Below are positions 1 through 8,596 of a stretch of 64,000 nucleotides of DNA, piece by piece. The DNA is from RZYY01 sp036794825 (GTDB lineage Bacteria > Bacteroidota > Bacteroidia > Bacteroidales > 4484-276): contig DAIRGA010000017.1 of NCBI GenBank assembly GCA_036794825.1, positions 1 to 64,000 on the forward strand, in the 5' to 3' direction. The notes under the pieces are model-generated. The model did not search any database. It saw only the letters and a list, made by a program, of their open reading frames with translations, and had not been told where the DNA came from. Each line of letters begins with the position of its first letter. Position 1 is the stretch's first letter. A program made the position numbers and the translations under genes.

Positions 1-66
1 TATATAATTTGTACTGCCCCTATTTTCTCATTTTTTAGTCGGACAGTAGTGATAATGTAAAATGCA

Positions 67-74
67 GATATTTG
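67..74 (+). promoter_or_regulatory. possible -7 promoter element
   Basis: The octamer GATATTTG differs at one position from the Bacteroidetes -7 consensus TAnnTTTG and lies about 43 bases before the ATG at 118. No clear -33 TTTG is visible at the usual distance. Weak call based on motif and position only. Confidence 0.3.
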
Positions 75-117
75 CCGACTTTATTTTCGAGTTCACAACC
101 AAATTAATTAATCATTT

Positions 118-732
118 ATGAAGAGATTTTTTATCCTTTTCACTTTATCCTTTGCTATGGCATCACTTTCTCTCGCACAAAGCGTTGAGATTTCGCCAAT
201 GATCGGATATAATTTTGCCGATAAGTTTAATGTTGATGGCGGTACAGCCCGCATCAGCGATGGTATGTCATACGGCGGATCCATAACTATCATTCCGCAG
301 GGTTTTAATTCTATCGAACTTACTTACAGAAGGATGGACGGCACAATGACTGCAAATTCAGTTTATCTGAGTAAGTCTTTTGAAGAGCCCGTCAGCACCA
401 ACTACGTTTTTATTTCCGGAAACCGGATGGCGCCTCTTTCCAAAAGTGTAATGTTTACCGGTGGGCTTAATCTGGGCGTTGGATTTATTACCTCCAAAAA
501 TGATGTATTCAGCACGGTTACCAAATTTGCCATGGGACTAAATGCCGGCATCAAATATTTTGTAAACGATAAGGTGGGGATAAGAGTCCAGGCCAATCTC
601 GATTTTCCGGTTACATCAGTTGGCGCTACTTTCGGCTGGAGCAGCAGTGGCGGAACCTATGCCGGCGCCGGTGGATATGTACCCTTCTGGCAGTTTGGCT
701 TCTCCGGTGGATTAGTTTATAAACTCAGGTAA
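118..732 (+). CDS. outer membrane beta-barrel protein
   Basis: A 204-residue secreted protein. The first 20 residues form a signal peptide with a charged start, a hydrophobic core and a cleavage site after SLAQ. The mature part has alternating hydrophobic and polar residues, many Gly/Asn turns and aromatic-ended strands, and its last strand ends FSGGLVYKLR, as in small 8-stranded OmpA/OmpX-like barrels inserted by the BAM complex. No ligand or enzymatic motif is visible. Only 10 bases separate it from the following lipoprotein gene, so the two are probably co-transcribed. The barrel assignment rests on pattern, not on a recognised subfamily. Confidence 0.75.
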   Translation: MKRFFILFTLSFAMASLSLAQSVEISPMIGYNFADKFNVDGGTARISDGMSYGGSITIIPQGFNSIELTYRRMDGTMTANSVYLSKSFEEPVSTNYVFISGNRMAPLSKSVMFTGGLNLGVGFITSKNDVFSTVTKFAMGLNAGIKYFVNDKVGIRVQANLDFPVTSVGATFGWSSSGGTYAGAGGYVPFWQFGFSGGLVYKLR

Positions 733-742
733 TTTACTCGTC

Positions 743-1384
743 ATGAAAAAATCAATAATTCTTGTCCTTTTAGTAGCAATAGGTTTATCGGCATGTGGTC
801 CGCAGCAAAAAATTGCAAGTTATTGGGTTAATAAAGAGGCTTTGCCAAAAGGCCCTTACAAATCCATTTTTGTCATTGCAATGACCGAAAACAAATCAGC
901 GCAATCGCATATTGAAAGCAAAATGGCCGATGTGCTCAATTCACGGGGCAGAAAAGCAGTTTTATTCACCGATCTGTTTCCTCCGTCGTTCACCGGTAAA
1001 GCCCAGTTGTCCAAAGAGGAACTTGCTGAAAAAATTGCGGGCGTTGGCTGTGACGGCGTTATCACCATGGCTCTGCTCGATGTCACCACCGTCGAGACCT
1101 ATCAGCCCCCGGTTGTTTCTTCGGCGCCCGTTGGCTATGGCTATGGTTATGGCGGGTACTACGGATTTTACAACAATTACTATCCGGTAGTTTATTCTTC
1201 CGGTTACTATTCAATTGATAAAACTTACCTGATCGAGACCAACTTTTATGATGTCGGAACTGATGAACTAATCTGGTCTATCCGCTCGGAAGCATACAAT
1301 CCTGTTGATCTGGAAACCTGGTTCAACGGATTTTCAAGGTTATTGCTCGATAAATTGCGTAAAGAGGGGTTAATTCAGGATTAA
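743..1384 (+). CDS. Gly/Tyr-rich lipoprotein, DUF4136-like
   Basis: A 213-residue lipoprotein with a signal peptide ending in the lipobox LSAC (Cys18), so it should be lipidated and membrane-anchored. A SYWVNKE segment after the lipobox and a central Gly/Tyr stretch (about residues 130-155) resemble the DUF4136-type lipoproteins at 10214 and 13109 in this window. The region around IAGVGCDGVITMALLDV and the late segment on how the protein contributes to an array of strands suggest an alpha/beta fold of the kind seen in lipoproteins that act near the outer membrane. The biochemical role of the family is unknown. It follows the beta-barrel gene at 118 by 10 bases, which suggests the two products work together in the envelope. 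Confidence 0.7.
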   Translation: MKKSIILVLLVAIGLSACGPQQKIASYWVNKEALPKGPYKSIFVIAMTENKSAQSHIESKMADVLNSRGRKAVLFTDLFPPSFTGKAQLSKEELAEKIAGVGCDGVITMALLDVTTVETYQPPVVSSAPVGYGYGYGGYYGFYNNYYPVVYSSGYYSIDKTYLIETNFYDVGTDELIWSIRSEAYNPVDLETWFNGFSRLLLDKLRKEGLIQD

Positions 1385-1424
1385 GGCAAACCGGGCTTCT
1401 ATATGGATATTTTGCCCGCTGAAG

Positions 1425-2075
1425 TTATCTGATGAAACCAAACCTCTTACCCTGGTACTTGGTTTTATTTATCATCTCTCTGATATTGACCATCGTAACG
1501 TAAGGTGTGTCTTCGATAAATGTGTTGACCAGCCAGGCGGGAATGCCGCCACCGGGATCAACCTCCATACGGAAAGTAATGTCAAGCCTGCCATTAGTCA
1601 TAGTCTTTACCAGCCAGTCCCCATTTCCTTTAACCCTTACCAGGTTTTCTTTAACCTCTATGTAATCAGGCAGAAGGTTAATATCAACCTTTAGCTGCCT
1701 GCTTTGGCGATCCCATCTGAATGTGTTCCTGTAAACACCATCGCGGTTCGAAAACGGGTAAGGAACAGATGCTTCAGCCCAGTAAATCTGAATGGTGTCG
1801 CCGGCCTGCACGAGCAAACGGGAACTTTTAATATTGTAACCCCAATCGGGCAAGCCATCTATATCCTGCAGCACTGCAACGAAAGATTCGATTGTGCCGG
1901 TGATGGTCATGCGTGCCATAAAAGCTTTGAAATCTGATGTTTCCGACTTACTGGTAAAAATATCAATCCCGTTCCTGGATTTTGAAAATTCCCAGCCATC
2001 CGCCACCTGACTCATAAGGATGTTACCGGTGACAAGTAAAACAATTACCAAAAAAAAGACATTGCTCCTATTCAT
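1425..2075 (-). CDS. START-domain protein (lipid-binding fold), secreted
   Basis: A 216-residue protein with an N-terminal hydrophobic signal segment (residues 1-22). The rest matches the bacterial START/SRPBCC pattern: a SRNGIDIFTSKSE opening strand, a middle part with DIDGLPDWGYN, a NRDGVYRN loop and a C-terminal amphipathic helix. START domains enclose a hydrophobic ligand, usually a lipid or sterol; the ligand here is unknown. The start codon lies inside the 3' end of the upstream sulfotransferase gene (8-base overlap), so the two are very likely translated from one mRNA. A lipid-binding protein beside a sulfotransferase may point to a sulfated lipid, but that is inference. Confidence 0.8.
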   Translation of the reverse strand: MNRSNVFFLVIVLLVTGNILMSQVADGWEFSKSRNGIDIFTSKSETSDFKAFMARMTITGTIESFVAVLQDIDGLPDWGYNIKSSRLLVQAGDTIQIYWAEASVPYPFSNRDGVYRNTFRWDRQSRQLKVDINLLPDYIEVKENLVRVKGNGDWLVKTMTNGRLDITFRMEVDPGGGIPAWLVNTFIEDTPYVTMVNIREMINKTKYQGKRFGFIR

Positions 2076-3213
2076 TGGTGATCGTGATGTTTTCGGGCCT
2101 CTGATAGTTGAAAAGTTTTATCGCAAAACCCCATTCCTGCTCAATTTTTTCCAATAGCTCACGGCTGATGAAATGTTTGTTTTTTTCGTAACTCTCCATG
2201 CTTTTCTGGTAATGCCCGAAATATGGCAATGCCTCATCAAAACCTTTTAAATCGAGCTTTTCGTAAACCACCTTTAGATTAGATACCGGATCACGCTCAA
2301 GCTCGCTAAAAGCAATTTCGACAAAGTTTCTTTCCGGAATAAGCTGTTTTTGTTCCTGAAAATCATGCATCAGACTTTTATAAATTTCGAAGATGTGATT
2401 GTCAATTTCCTCCTGCGAGGTAACATGCAGCTGAAGATGAGGGAGCATTTTGGCATAAAAATGTTGAGTGGAGAGGAAAACTTCTACCGGGTTGCGGTGA
2501 ATATGGATGAATTTTGCATCCGGAAACAGCTCCAGTAAAGTCTTAATCCTTGCGGTGTTTGGCGGGTTTTTCGAGAGGAAACGCTCTCTTCTGGTGTTTT
2601 TCAGGGCTTTTTTGACAAGCAGGACATAATCCTTTTTCCACGAATCTCTTTCTGCGGCGGTAAGCTCCTCAAATCTGACAAACCTGTCGAAATAGTTCCG
2701 GATGTTTTTCGGGAACATCCAGAAGTAGTAAAAGCAAACCGGGGTTTTATCGCCAAGGGCAAACTCTTCTTCCTGCGGATTTTCGGTACCCAGAGCAACG
2801 TTATCGCCTTTGCGGGTTCCGGGGATAAGCAGCCGTGTGAATCCTTTAAAAAGAAAGCGACCAATCCAGTTGAAAAGAGTATCCGGGAAAACGCTTTGGT
2901 AGGTGGTTACAAACCCCATTTGCTTGTCCTGGCAAAGCAGGTTGTGCAGATGTGTGGTTCCGCTGCGCCAGTGGCCGATAATAAAAACCGGCGGGTTTGC
3001 GATTTTCAGGTTTTTAATTCTTGGGTTGATGAAAAGCCTTTCGTAGGTTCTGAAGGGCCAGTTGATCAGGTTGATGATCCAGATAGCCACCAAACGGAAA
3101 TAATACTTCGGAGAAACTTTGTTTTTTCTGCAAAGGCCGGCAAGTATTTGAACCGAATATCCGACTGCCGGGGGTAAAAGAATGCCCCGTTTGGGTCTTT
3201 TATTGACTGTCAT
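2068..3213 (-). CDS. sulfotransferase family protein
   Basis: A 381-residue PAPS-dependent sulfotransferase of the Sulfotransfer_3 type. The 5'-phosphosulfate loop is visible as GHWRSGTTHLHNLL (residues about 80-93). A second PAPS-contact segment reads FIHIHRNPVEVFLST, with the Arg/Asn pair expected to contact the 3'-phosphate. A hydrophobic patch near residues 40-53 may associate with the membrane. The acceptor cannot be predicted. The gene is first in a two-gene unit with the START-domain protein, overlapping it by 8 bases. No consensus TAnnTTTG lies directly upstream. Confidence 0.85.
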   Translation of the reverse strand: MTVNKRPKRGILLPPAVGYSVQILAGLCRKNKVSPKYYFRLVAIWIINLINWPFRTYERLFINPRIKNLKIANPPVFIIGHWRSGTTHLHNLLCQDKQMGFVTTYQSVFPDTLFNWIGRFLFKGFTRLLIPGTRKGDNVALGTENPQEEEFALGDKTPVCFYYFWMFPKNIRNYFDRFVRFEELTAAERDSWKKDYVLLVKKALKNTRRERFLSKNPPNTARIKTLLELFPDAKFIHIHRNPVEVFLSTQHFYAKMLPHLQLHVTSQEEIDNHIFEIYKSLMHDFQEQKQLIPERNFVEIAFSELERDPVSNLKVVYEKLDLKGFDEALPYFGHYQKSMESYEKNKHFISRELLEKIEQEWGFAIKLFNYQRPENITITNE

Positions 3214-3538
3214 TAAGATTCAGGCTTGAAAAAATATCGTTTTAAACTAATTTGTTGGATGGATTATTGTCAATTGATCTAAACCTGCACAAGCATCTTT
3301 TTCGGCTCACTAATATTGCTCCGTGTCGTGTTTCCTGACACCTGTGTTTTTTTTCCTTGTCAGTAGAGTATTGCCCGGATTCAAGGTGAAAATAGTTTTT
3401 AACAGACCTGGGTGTAAGTGGGAAGTTTCATGTAAATTTGAGCCGTTGATATAATTCCTTATGCCTTAAAAGATTACCTCAGAATTCGCCACATTGAATC
3501 ATGATCACGGATCGTTAGCCAAACCAAAAATCCAACCC
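3214..3538. other. intergenic region, no gene seen
   Basis: This 325-base gap separates divergent genes (sulfotransferase leftwards, restriction-modification gene rightwards). A small hairpin (GTGTC at 3323-3327 pairing with GACAC at 3337-3341) followed by a T-run at about 3345-3354 is the only structure noticed. It has no rightward gene in front of it, so a terminator role is doubtful. Confidence 0.4.
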
Positions 3539-6500
3539 ATGACAAAACACTACCTCAGCGAAATCATCAAAACCACCGGACGCGGCGACGCTCGTGAGGA
3601 AAGCTACTACAGCGCTCTTGCCGCTTTGTTTTACGATTATGCCGGAAGCATCGGAAGGAAGGAAATCCAGATCACCACCCTTCCCAAGAAAACCGACGCC
3701 GGTAACCCCGACTTCCGCATCTGGGACGGCACGCAAAACATTGTGGGCTACATCGAAGCAAAAAGACCGGGCGAAAACCTCGACCTGATCGAAAACAGCG
3801 AGCAACTGAAACGCTACCGCAAAACATTCCCCAATGTCATTCTTACCGATTTCTATGAGTTCCGGCTCTACCGAAACGGGGAACTGGTGGATAAAACCTT
3901 CATTGCCAGAAGTGCGCTGGCAAAGAAAGGCATTGCGCCGCCGGCCGAAAATGAAGAGAAGTTTAGCGCGCTGCTGCAAAAGTTTTTCGGATTTTCGCTG
4001 CCTCAGGTACGCACTGCCGAAGATCTGGCGCGAGAACTGGCCAAACGTACCCGCTTTTTGCGCGATGAGGTGATTGTGCTCGAGATCGAACAACAACAAC
4101 AGGGCAAAGGCGAGCTTTACGGGTTCTACGACACCTTTAAAAAGTTCCTGATTGCCAACCTGAAAGAGGACGACTTTGCCGACCTCTTTTCGCAAACCAT
4201 CACCTACGGCCTGTTTGCCGCCCGCACGCGCAGCGTGAACGGGTTCAACCGAAAGCTGGCCTACGACCTGATCCCAAAAACCATCGGCATCCTGCGCAAT
4301 GTGTTCCGGTTTGTTTCACAGGGCGACCTGCCCAGAAACATGGAGGTGATGATTGACGACATTGCCGAGGTGCTGAATGCGGCAGATGTGAAAAACATCC
4401 TGCATCAGTATTACAGGGCGGGCAAAGGCGACGACCCCATCATCCATTTCTACGAAACCTTTCTGGCCGAGTACGAACCGGCCACCCGCGAAAAGCGCGG
4501 CGTTTATTACACTCCCGAACCGGTTGTACGCTATATTGTGCGCAGCGTTCACGCGTTGCTTAAAACCCATTTTGGCCTGCCCGACGGACTTGCCTCCCGT
4601 GAAGTTACCCTGCTCGATCCGGCCGCCGGCACGCTCACTTTCCCCGCCGAAGCCATCAAACTGGCGGTGAAGGAATTCAGCGACAAATACGGCGAAGGCG
4701 GCATACACAAGCTCATCAGCGAGCACGTGCTCAAAAACTTTTATGCCTTCGAGCTGATGATGGCGCCTTATGCCATTGGCCACATCAAGGTGAGCTTTTT
4801 GCTCGAAGAATTGGGCTACAGCCTCAGCGACAACGAGCGTTTCAAACTCTATCTCACCAACACCCTCGACATGGAAGACCTGCAACAAACGCATATCCCG
4901 GGATTGGGAAGCCTGAGCGAGGAAAGCCACGAAGCCGGAAAAATAAAAAAGAACGACCCCATTCTGGTGATTATGGGGAATCCGCCGTATAGCGGTATTT
5001 CAGCAAATATGAGTGAATGGACGGATAAACTCTTAAAGACCAACCTCGATGGCGCCCAAAGCTACTATGAGATTGACGGTAAGAAGCTTGCTGAAAAGAA
5101 ACTCTGGTTGCAGGATGATTACGTTAAGTTCCTGCGATTTGCCCAATGGAAAATCCATAAAGCAGGTAAAGGCATTGTGGCCCTGATCACCAACCACAGC
5201 TACCTCGACAATCCTACTTTCCGCGGTATGAGACAGAGCCTGATGCATACGTTCAACGAAATTTACTTTCTTGATCTCCACGGAAACAGCAAGAAAAAAG
5301 AAACTGCCCCTGATGGCAGCAAAGATGTGAATGTTTTTGATATTCAGCAGGGTGTTGCAATCGCGATCTTTATCAAGCAAGAAAAAGGAAAAGGTTGCAA
5401 AGTTCTTCATACTGATTTGTATGGCGAACGGGAGAATAAATACACTTGGCTGGATGAGCACGAGTTAGCAAATAGCGATTACTTGCAACTAAAACCTGAA
5501 AGTCCGTGGTATTTCTTTATTGAGAGGAATACAGAAGAGATTGAGCATTATAACAATTGGTTAAGAATCAATGAGATTTTTCCCGTAAATACAGTGGGCT
5601 TTGTTACCGGAAGAGATTCTCTTACAATTGGATTTAATCCAACTGAGATTTGGAATCGGTTAAACAGTTTTTCTCGAATGGATAAAGATATTGCAAGACA
5701 TACTTTTAGTTTGGGTAAAGATAGTAGAGATTGGAAAATTGCCAATGCTCAAAATGATTTTCAAAACACTGGAGCTTCAAAAGAACTTATAACATCGATA
5801 CTTTATAGGCCTTTTGATTACAGATTTACATATTATACGGGTAACTCCCGAGGACTGTTTAGTAGTCCACAAAGAAATGTTATGCAGCACATTTTGAAGG
5901 GCAATCTGGGACTGGCAGTTGGCAGACAAGGTCAGGTAGTTGGCGCTGAATATCTGTGGAATTTGGCCTTGATAACTGAAGAAATAATAGACTTTAACTT
6001 GTTTTATCGAGGTGGCGAGTTGTTATTCCCCCTCTACCTCTACCCACCCACCCAGGAAAAAAAGAAAAAGTTCGGTATTCAAAGCATGATGGTGTTTGAG
6101 CCGGAAGTGGATTATGGCAGCAGCGGCAAAAAGCCCAACATTGCCCCAAAGGTTTTTGAAATGCTGAAAAAGGCTTACGGCAGAAAACCCTCGCCGGAAG
6201 AAATTCTTTACTACTGCTACGCGGTTTTGTATAGCAACATTTACCGGGAGAAATATGCTGAGTTTTTGAAGATTGACTTCCCGCGTATTCCATTTACCAG
6301 CGATCATAAGCTTTTCGTTCAAATGGCTGAACTGGGCAGCGAACTGGCCGCATTGCATCTGCTCAAAAGCAAAGCGCTGAATAATCCCATTACCAAATAC
6401 AGAGGCGGCGGCGAGGACACGATCGGAAAACCGGTTTACGACGAAGAGCGCAAAAGCGTTTTCATCAACCCGACAAAATACTTTGAGGGCGTCAGCCGCG

Positions 6501-6685
6501 AGGTGTGGGAGTACCATATCGGCGGCTATCAGGTGATGCAGAAGTATTTGAAAGACCGTAAAGGCAGACAAATGGACGATCCGGCCACCTATTGCAGGAT
6601 TGCCACAGCCATTTCGGCTACCATCGAAATCCAGCAGAAACTGGCGCCGCTGTTTGAGCAGGTGGAAAAAACGATTCTTGATTAA
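3539..6685 (+). CDS. single-chain restriction-modification enzyme (type IIG / ISP-like, no helicase)
   Basis: A bifunctional DNA restriction and N6-adenine methylation enzyme of about 1048 residues. In order it has a PD-(D/E)XK nuclease (PDF at nt 3707-3715 and EAK at nt 3755-3763), a helical coupler, a gamma-class methyltransferase (motif I DPAAGT near nt 4616; motif IV NPPY at nt 4979-4990), and a C-terminal target-recognition region resembling the LlaBIII-type (ISP) specificity domain. Type ISP enzymes such as LlaBIII carry an SF2 helicase between nuclease and methylase and are about 1,500 residues; here the helicase is absent, so cleavage should be type IIG-like. The frame also opens with TTG at 3494, but the ATG at 3539 starts the conserved part. 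No separate methylase or specificity gene adjoins it. Confidence 0.85.
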   Translation: MTKHYLSEIIKTTGRGDAREESYYSALAALFYDYAGSIGRKEIQITTLPKKTDAGNPDFRIWDGTQNIVGYIEAKRPGENLDLIENSEQLKRYRKTFPNVILTDFYEFRLYRNGELVDKTFIARSALAKKGIAPPAENEEKFSALLQKFFGFSLPQVRTAEDLARELAKRTRFLRDEVIVLEIEQQQQGKGELYGFYDTFKKFLIANLKEDDFADLFSQTITYGLFAARTRSVNGFNRKLAYDLIPKTIGILRNVFRFVSQGDLPRNMEVMIDDIAEVLNAADVKNILHQYYRAGKGDDPIIHFYETFLAEYEPATREKRGVYYTPEPVVRYIVRSVHALLKTHFGLPDGLASREVTLLDPAAGTLTFPAEAIKLAVKEFSDKYGEGGIHKLISEHVLKNFYAFELMMAPYAIGHIKVSFLLEELGYSLSDNERFKLYLTNTLDMEDLQQTHIPGLGSLSEESHEAGKIKKNDPILVIMGNPPYSGISANMSEWTDKLLKTNLDGAQSYYEIDGKKLAEKKLWLQDDYVKFLRFAQWKIHKAGKGIVALITNHSYLDNPTFRGMRQSLMHTFNEIYFLDLHGNSKKKETAPDGSKDVNVFDIQQGVAIAIFIKQEKGKGCKVLHTDLYGERENKYTWLDEHELANSDYLQLKPESPWYFFIERNTEEIEHYNNWLRINEIFPVNTVGFVTGRDSLTIGFNPTEIWNRLNSFSRMDKDIARHTFSLGKDSRDWKIANAQNDFQNTGASKELITSILYRPFDYRFTYYTGNSRGLFSSPQRNVMQHILKGNLGLAVGRQGQVVGAEYLWNLALITEEIIDFNLFYRGGELLFPLYLYPPTQEKKKKFGIQSMMVFEPEVDYGSSGKKPNIAPKVFEMLKKAYGRKPSPEEILYYCYAVLYSNIYREKYAEFLKIDFPRIPFTSDHKLFVQMAELGSELAALHLLKSKALNNPITKYRGGGEDTIGKPVYDEERKSVFINPTKYFEGVSREVWEYHIGGYQVMQKYLKDRKGRQMDDPATYCRIATAISATIEIQQKLAPLFEQVEKTILD

Positions 6686-6788
6686 TACCGATGGCAAATT
6701 CAATAATAAAGGTCAAAATGAAGCTGGGTAAGGAATTGGTTTCTTCGCAAAGCACTGGAATGTTTATGATTACACCAATTCGTGCTTT

Positions 6789-7070
6789 ATGTTACTTCTA
6801 AGCATATCAGAATTTTTACGGGAGTTGTTCAGTCTTCCTCTCTGGCTGATTTTCATCAAAATCATCTGGTTCTTGTTTACCTTGTATGTCATTTTTCTGT
6901 TGGTAATTATGTTATGGTTTCATTTATGGTATCGTTTTTCCACAGATAAAGAGACCAGAGAAAGGGATTACAAAAGAGTGGGTTATGACCCCAAAAAAGA
7001 TTTGCCATGGTGGGGGTGGCTGATTCTATTCGCATTTACTGCCTTCCTCCATAATATGCTGTTTTTATGA
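6789..7070 (+). CDS. small membrane protein of unknown function
   Basis: A 93-residue protein with two N-terminal hydrophobic segments (about residues 17-48, probably a helical hairpin), a charged loop (residues 50-72, STDKETRERDYKR) and a third membrane segment ending at the C-terminus. No family recognised. It follows the restriction-modification gene by about 100 bases on the same strand. No start signal or promoter stands out, so co-transcription with that gene is possible but unproven. Confidence 0.55.
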   Translation: MLLLSISEFLRELFSLPLWLIFIKIIWFLFTLYVIFLLVIMLWFHLWYRFSTDKETRERDYKRVGYDPKKDLPWWGWLILFAFTAFLHNMLFL

Positions 7071-7649
7071 ATCTTTCCAATGGATCATGCCTGTTCAACA
7101 ATCTGCAAGGTTGAGCATTACCAGAGCGGAGATGGATGGAGCTTAGGAATATTTGGGCAGTGAGAGATTTGAACTCTTGACCCAACTGGCTTCAAAAGTC
7201 GGGACGCCTGAACCAAACGAGCAACATTCTTTAAGATAATTTTTTCAAACATAATGGCAGCTTTATTTCCGCTGCATATTTTCAACACGCCCATGCGATG
7301 GGAAAAATAATCATCGGGCGATTTTTTGTTCAAAGCCATTGATTGCTTGAAAATTGCCCGCAGCAAAAATCTCCGCCTGGCCAATGAAAATAGTTCTCTC
7401 AAAATCATTTTTGTTTACACAAGCCCGATCTTAGGACGCCGTTACTTTATCAGAAGGAGAAATAAAAAGCAGATCATGGCTTTATACAGCACATGAGCCT
7501 AAAATGATTTAATCCTTCAGTTTCGTCCAACAATTGACCGGCGATAAAATAAAGAATGTTGCATCTTATCATTGCTCGTAAGTTTCTAGCCAATTGAAGA
7601 TATGGGCTAAAAAACTGCTAAAGATTGACATCTTTTTCTCTGCCAGGCT
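7071..7649. other. intergenic region with a tRNA-like remnant, otherwise no gene
   Basis: About 580 bases with no convincing protein gene. A 96-codon leftward open frame at 7118-7408 has no family resemblance and runs across the tRNA-like sequence described separately, so it is treated as non-coding. The remainder is AT-rich without clear hairpins. Confidence 0.5.
7154..7231 (-). other. degenerate tRNA-like sequence (3' half)
   Basis: On the minus strand a T-arm is recognisable: AAGAG (7078 offset not used; forward 7174-7178), loop TTCAAAT matching TTCRANY, then CTCTC (forward 7162-7166), giving four pairs and one mismatch. It is followed by ACTGCCC-A without CCA. Upstream lie an anticodon-like loop TTTTGAA and a D-arm-like GCTCG...TTTGGTTCA segment. 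The 5' acceptor strand does not pair with ACTGCCC and the D and anticodon stems are poor. Most likely a tRNA fragment or pseudo-tRNA; too degenerate to call a working gene. Confidence 0.3.
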
Positions 7650-8360
7650 CTATTCGGTTGCTTCAGGTTTTGGCCCTGCGCCAATCGGGATTCTGATGAA
7701 AAAATAAAAGGCAGAGTTTTTAATGGTATTATCGGGATTATTACTAACGTTCACCAGTCCGTAGTAATAGCTGGCGCCGGCACTCATGCTTTTGATTGTT
7801 TTCTGAAATTTGTATCCCGCACCCACCATGAGCCCCGCATCTATCCGTTTGTATTCGTCCAGCACATCTCGTGTATAGGTAAGATCTCCATCCAGCTTGG
7901 AGGTTTCAAAAATGTCAACGGGTTTGTAAATCAGGCCGAGTGTCGGGCCAAGTTCAGCATACCAGCGGTTGTTGTGAAAACGCTGATGAAAGAGGATTGG
8001 AACGTAGAAACAGGGGATTTTTTTCGTCAGGGAACCGCCCTGGTAAATGGTATCAAAAGCCGCATCTCCCATTGGATACACAGGCATTCCTTTGGCGCCT
8101 ACATTCGATTTCACATGCACACCGGTACTCAGATAGGAGCTTTTCATCAGGTGGATATGAAAATAAAATCCCAGGTCGAAACTGTTAAGCCCTTCCGATG
8201 TAGTGATGTCTTTGATATAAGAGCGGCTCATACCGCCTGCGAGCCCGAATTCTACTTCATCCGTATTCAGTGCATCTCCAAGCACGAGCGAGATGATTAC
8301 CTGCGCGCTCAACGCTGATGACAGCATGAGGATAATGAAAAGAGACAGAAACCGTTTCAT
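7650..8360 (-). CDS. outer membrane beta-barrel protein (PorT-like)
   Basis: A 236-residue secreted protein with an N-terminal signal peptide (about residues 1-19, ending ALSAQ). The mature part has the strand pattern of Bacteroidetes PorT-family barrels, for example SFDLGFYFHIHLMKSSYLSTGVHV split over neighbouring strands, WYAELGPTLGLIYK, and a late strand SAFYFFIRIPIGAG. It ends with a short charged tail. No enzymatic motif is present and the function is unknown. It stands alone, with a one-mismatch -7 element (TACTTTAG) at 8399-8406. It is divergent from the ZIP transporter gene. Confidence 0.7.
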   Translation of the reverse strand: MKRFLSLFIILMLSSALSAQVIISLVLGDALNTDEVEFGLAGGMSRSYIKDITTSEGLNSFDLGFYFHIHLMKSSYLSTGVHVKSNVGAKGMPVYPMGDAAFDTIYQGGSLTKKIPCFYVPILFHQRFHNNRWYAELGPTLGLIYKPVDIFETSKLDGDLTYTRDVLDEYKRIDAGLMVGAGYKFQKTIKSMSAGASYYYGLVNVSNNPDNTIKNSAFYFFIRIPIGAGPKPEATE

Positions 8361-8566
8361 AACATTTCAGATTTAGAATATGGGTTGAAAATTGAGCGCT
8401 AAAGTAAGTAAAAATAAACCCACCGGATTTTTTTCCAAAATCAGCCGGCTAAGCCTTATTTTTTCCGGCATGATTCTCAACCGCTGATCATATTTTCAAT
8501 TGCCCGAAAGCCCTTATGCAGGGTTAATTTTCTTAACTGACGAGTTTTGGTTGCGGGCATTAATTC

Positions 8567-8574
8567 TATATTTG
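8567..8574 (+). promoter_or_regulatory. -7 promoter element for the ZIP transporter gene
   Basis: TATATTTG matches TAnnTTTG exactly, 22 bases before the ATG at 8597. A TTTG at 8546-8549 could be the -33 element, with a 17-base spacer. Confidence 0.55.
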
Positions 8575-8596
8575 CCCAAATTAAATACCAGCCATC

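Noticed and set aside
3515..4930. Long antisense open frames under the restriction-modification gene (3515-4195 and 4316-4930)
   Set aside because: They lie entirely opposite a gene with clear nuclease and methylase motifs and read as composition shadows without signals of their own.
6023..6703. Antisense 226-codon frame under the 3' end of the restriction-modification gene
   Set aside because: Shadow of the recognition-domain codons; no start signal and no conserved pattern.
6691..6801. 36-codon frame (MANSIIKVKM...) between the restriction-modification gene and the small membrane protein
   Set aside because: It overlaps the start of the 6789 gene and shows no conserved or structural feature.
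7118..7408. Leftward 96-codon open frame
   Set aside because: No family resemblance, Arg/Lys-rich without pattern, and it crosses the tRNA-like sequence; treated as non-coding.
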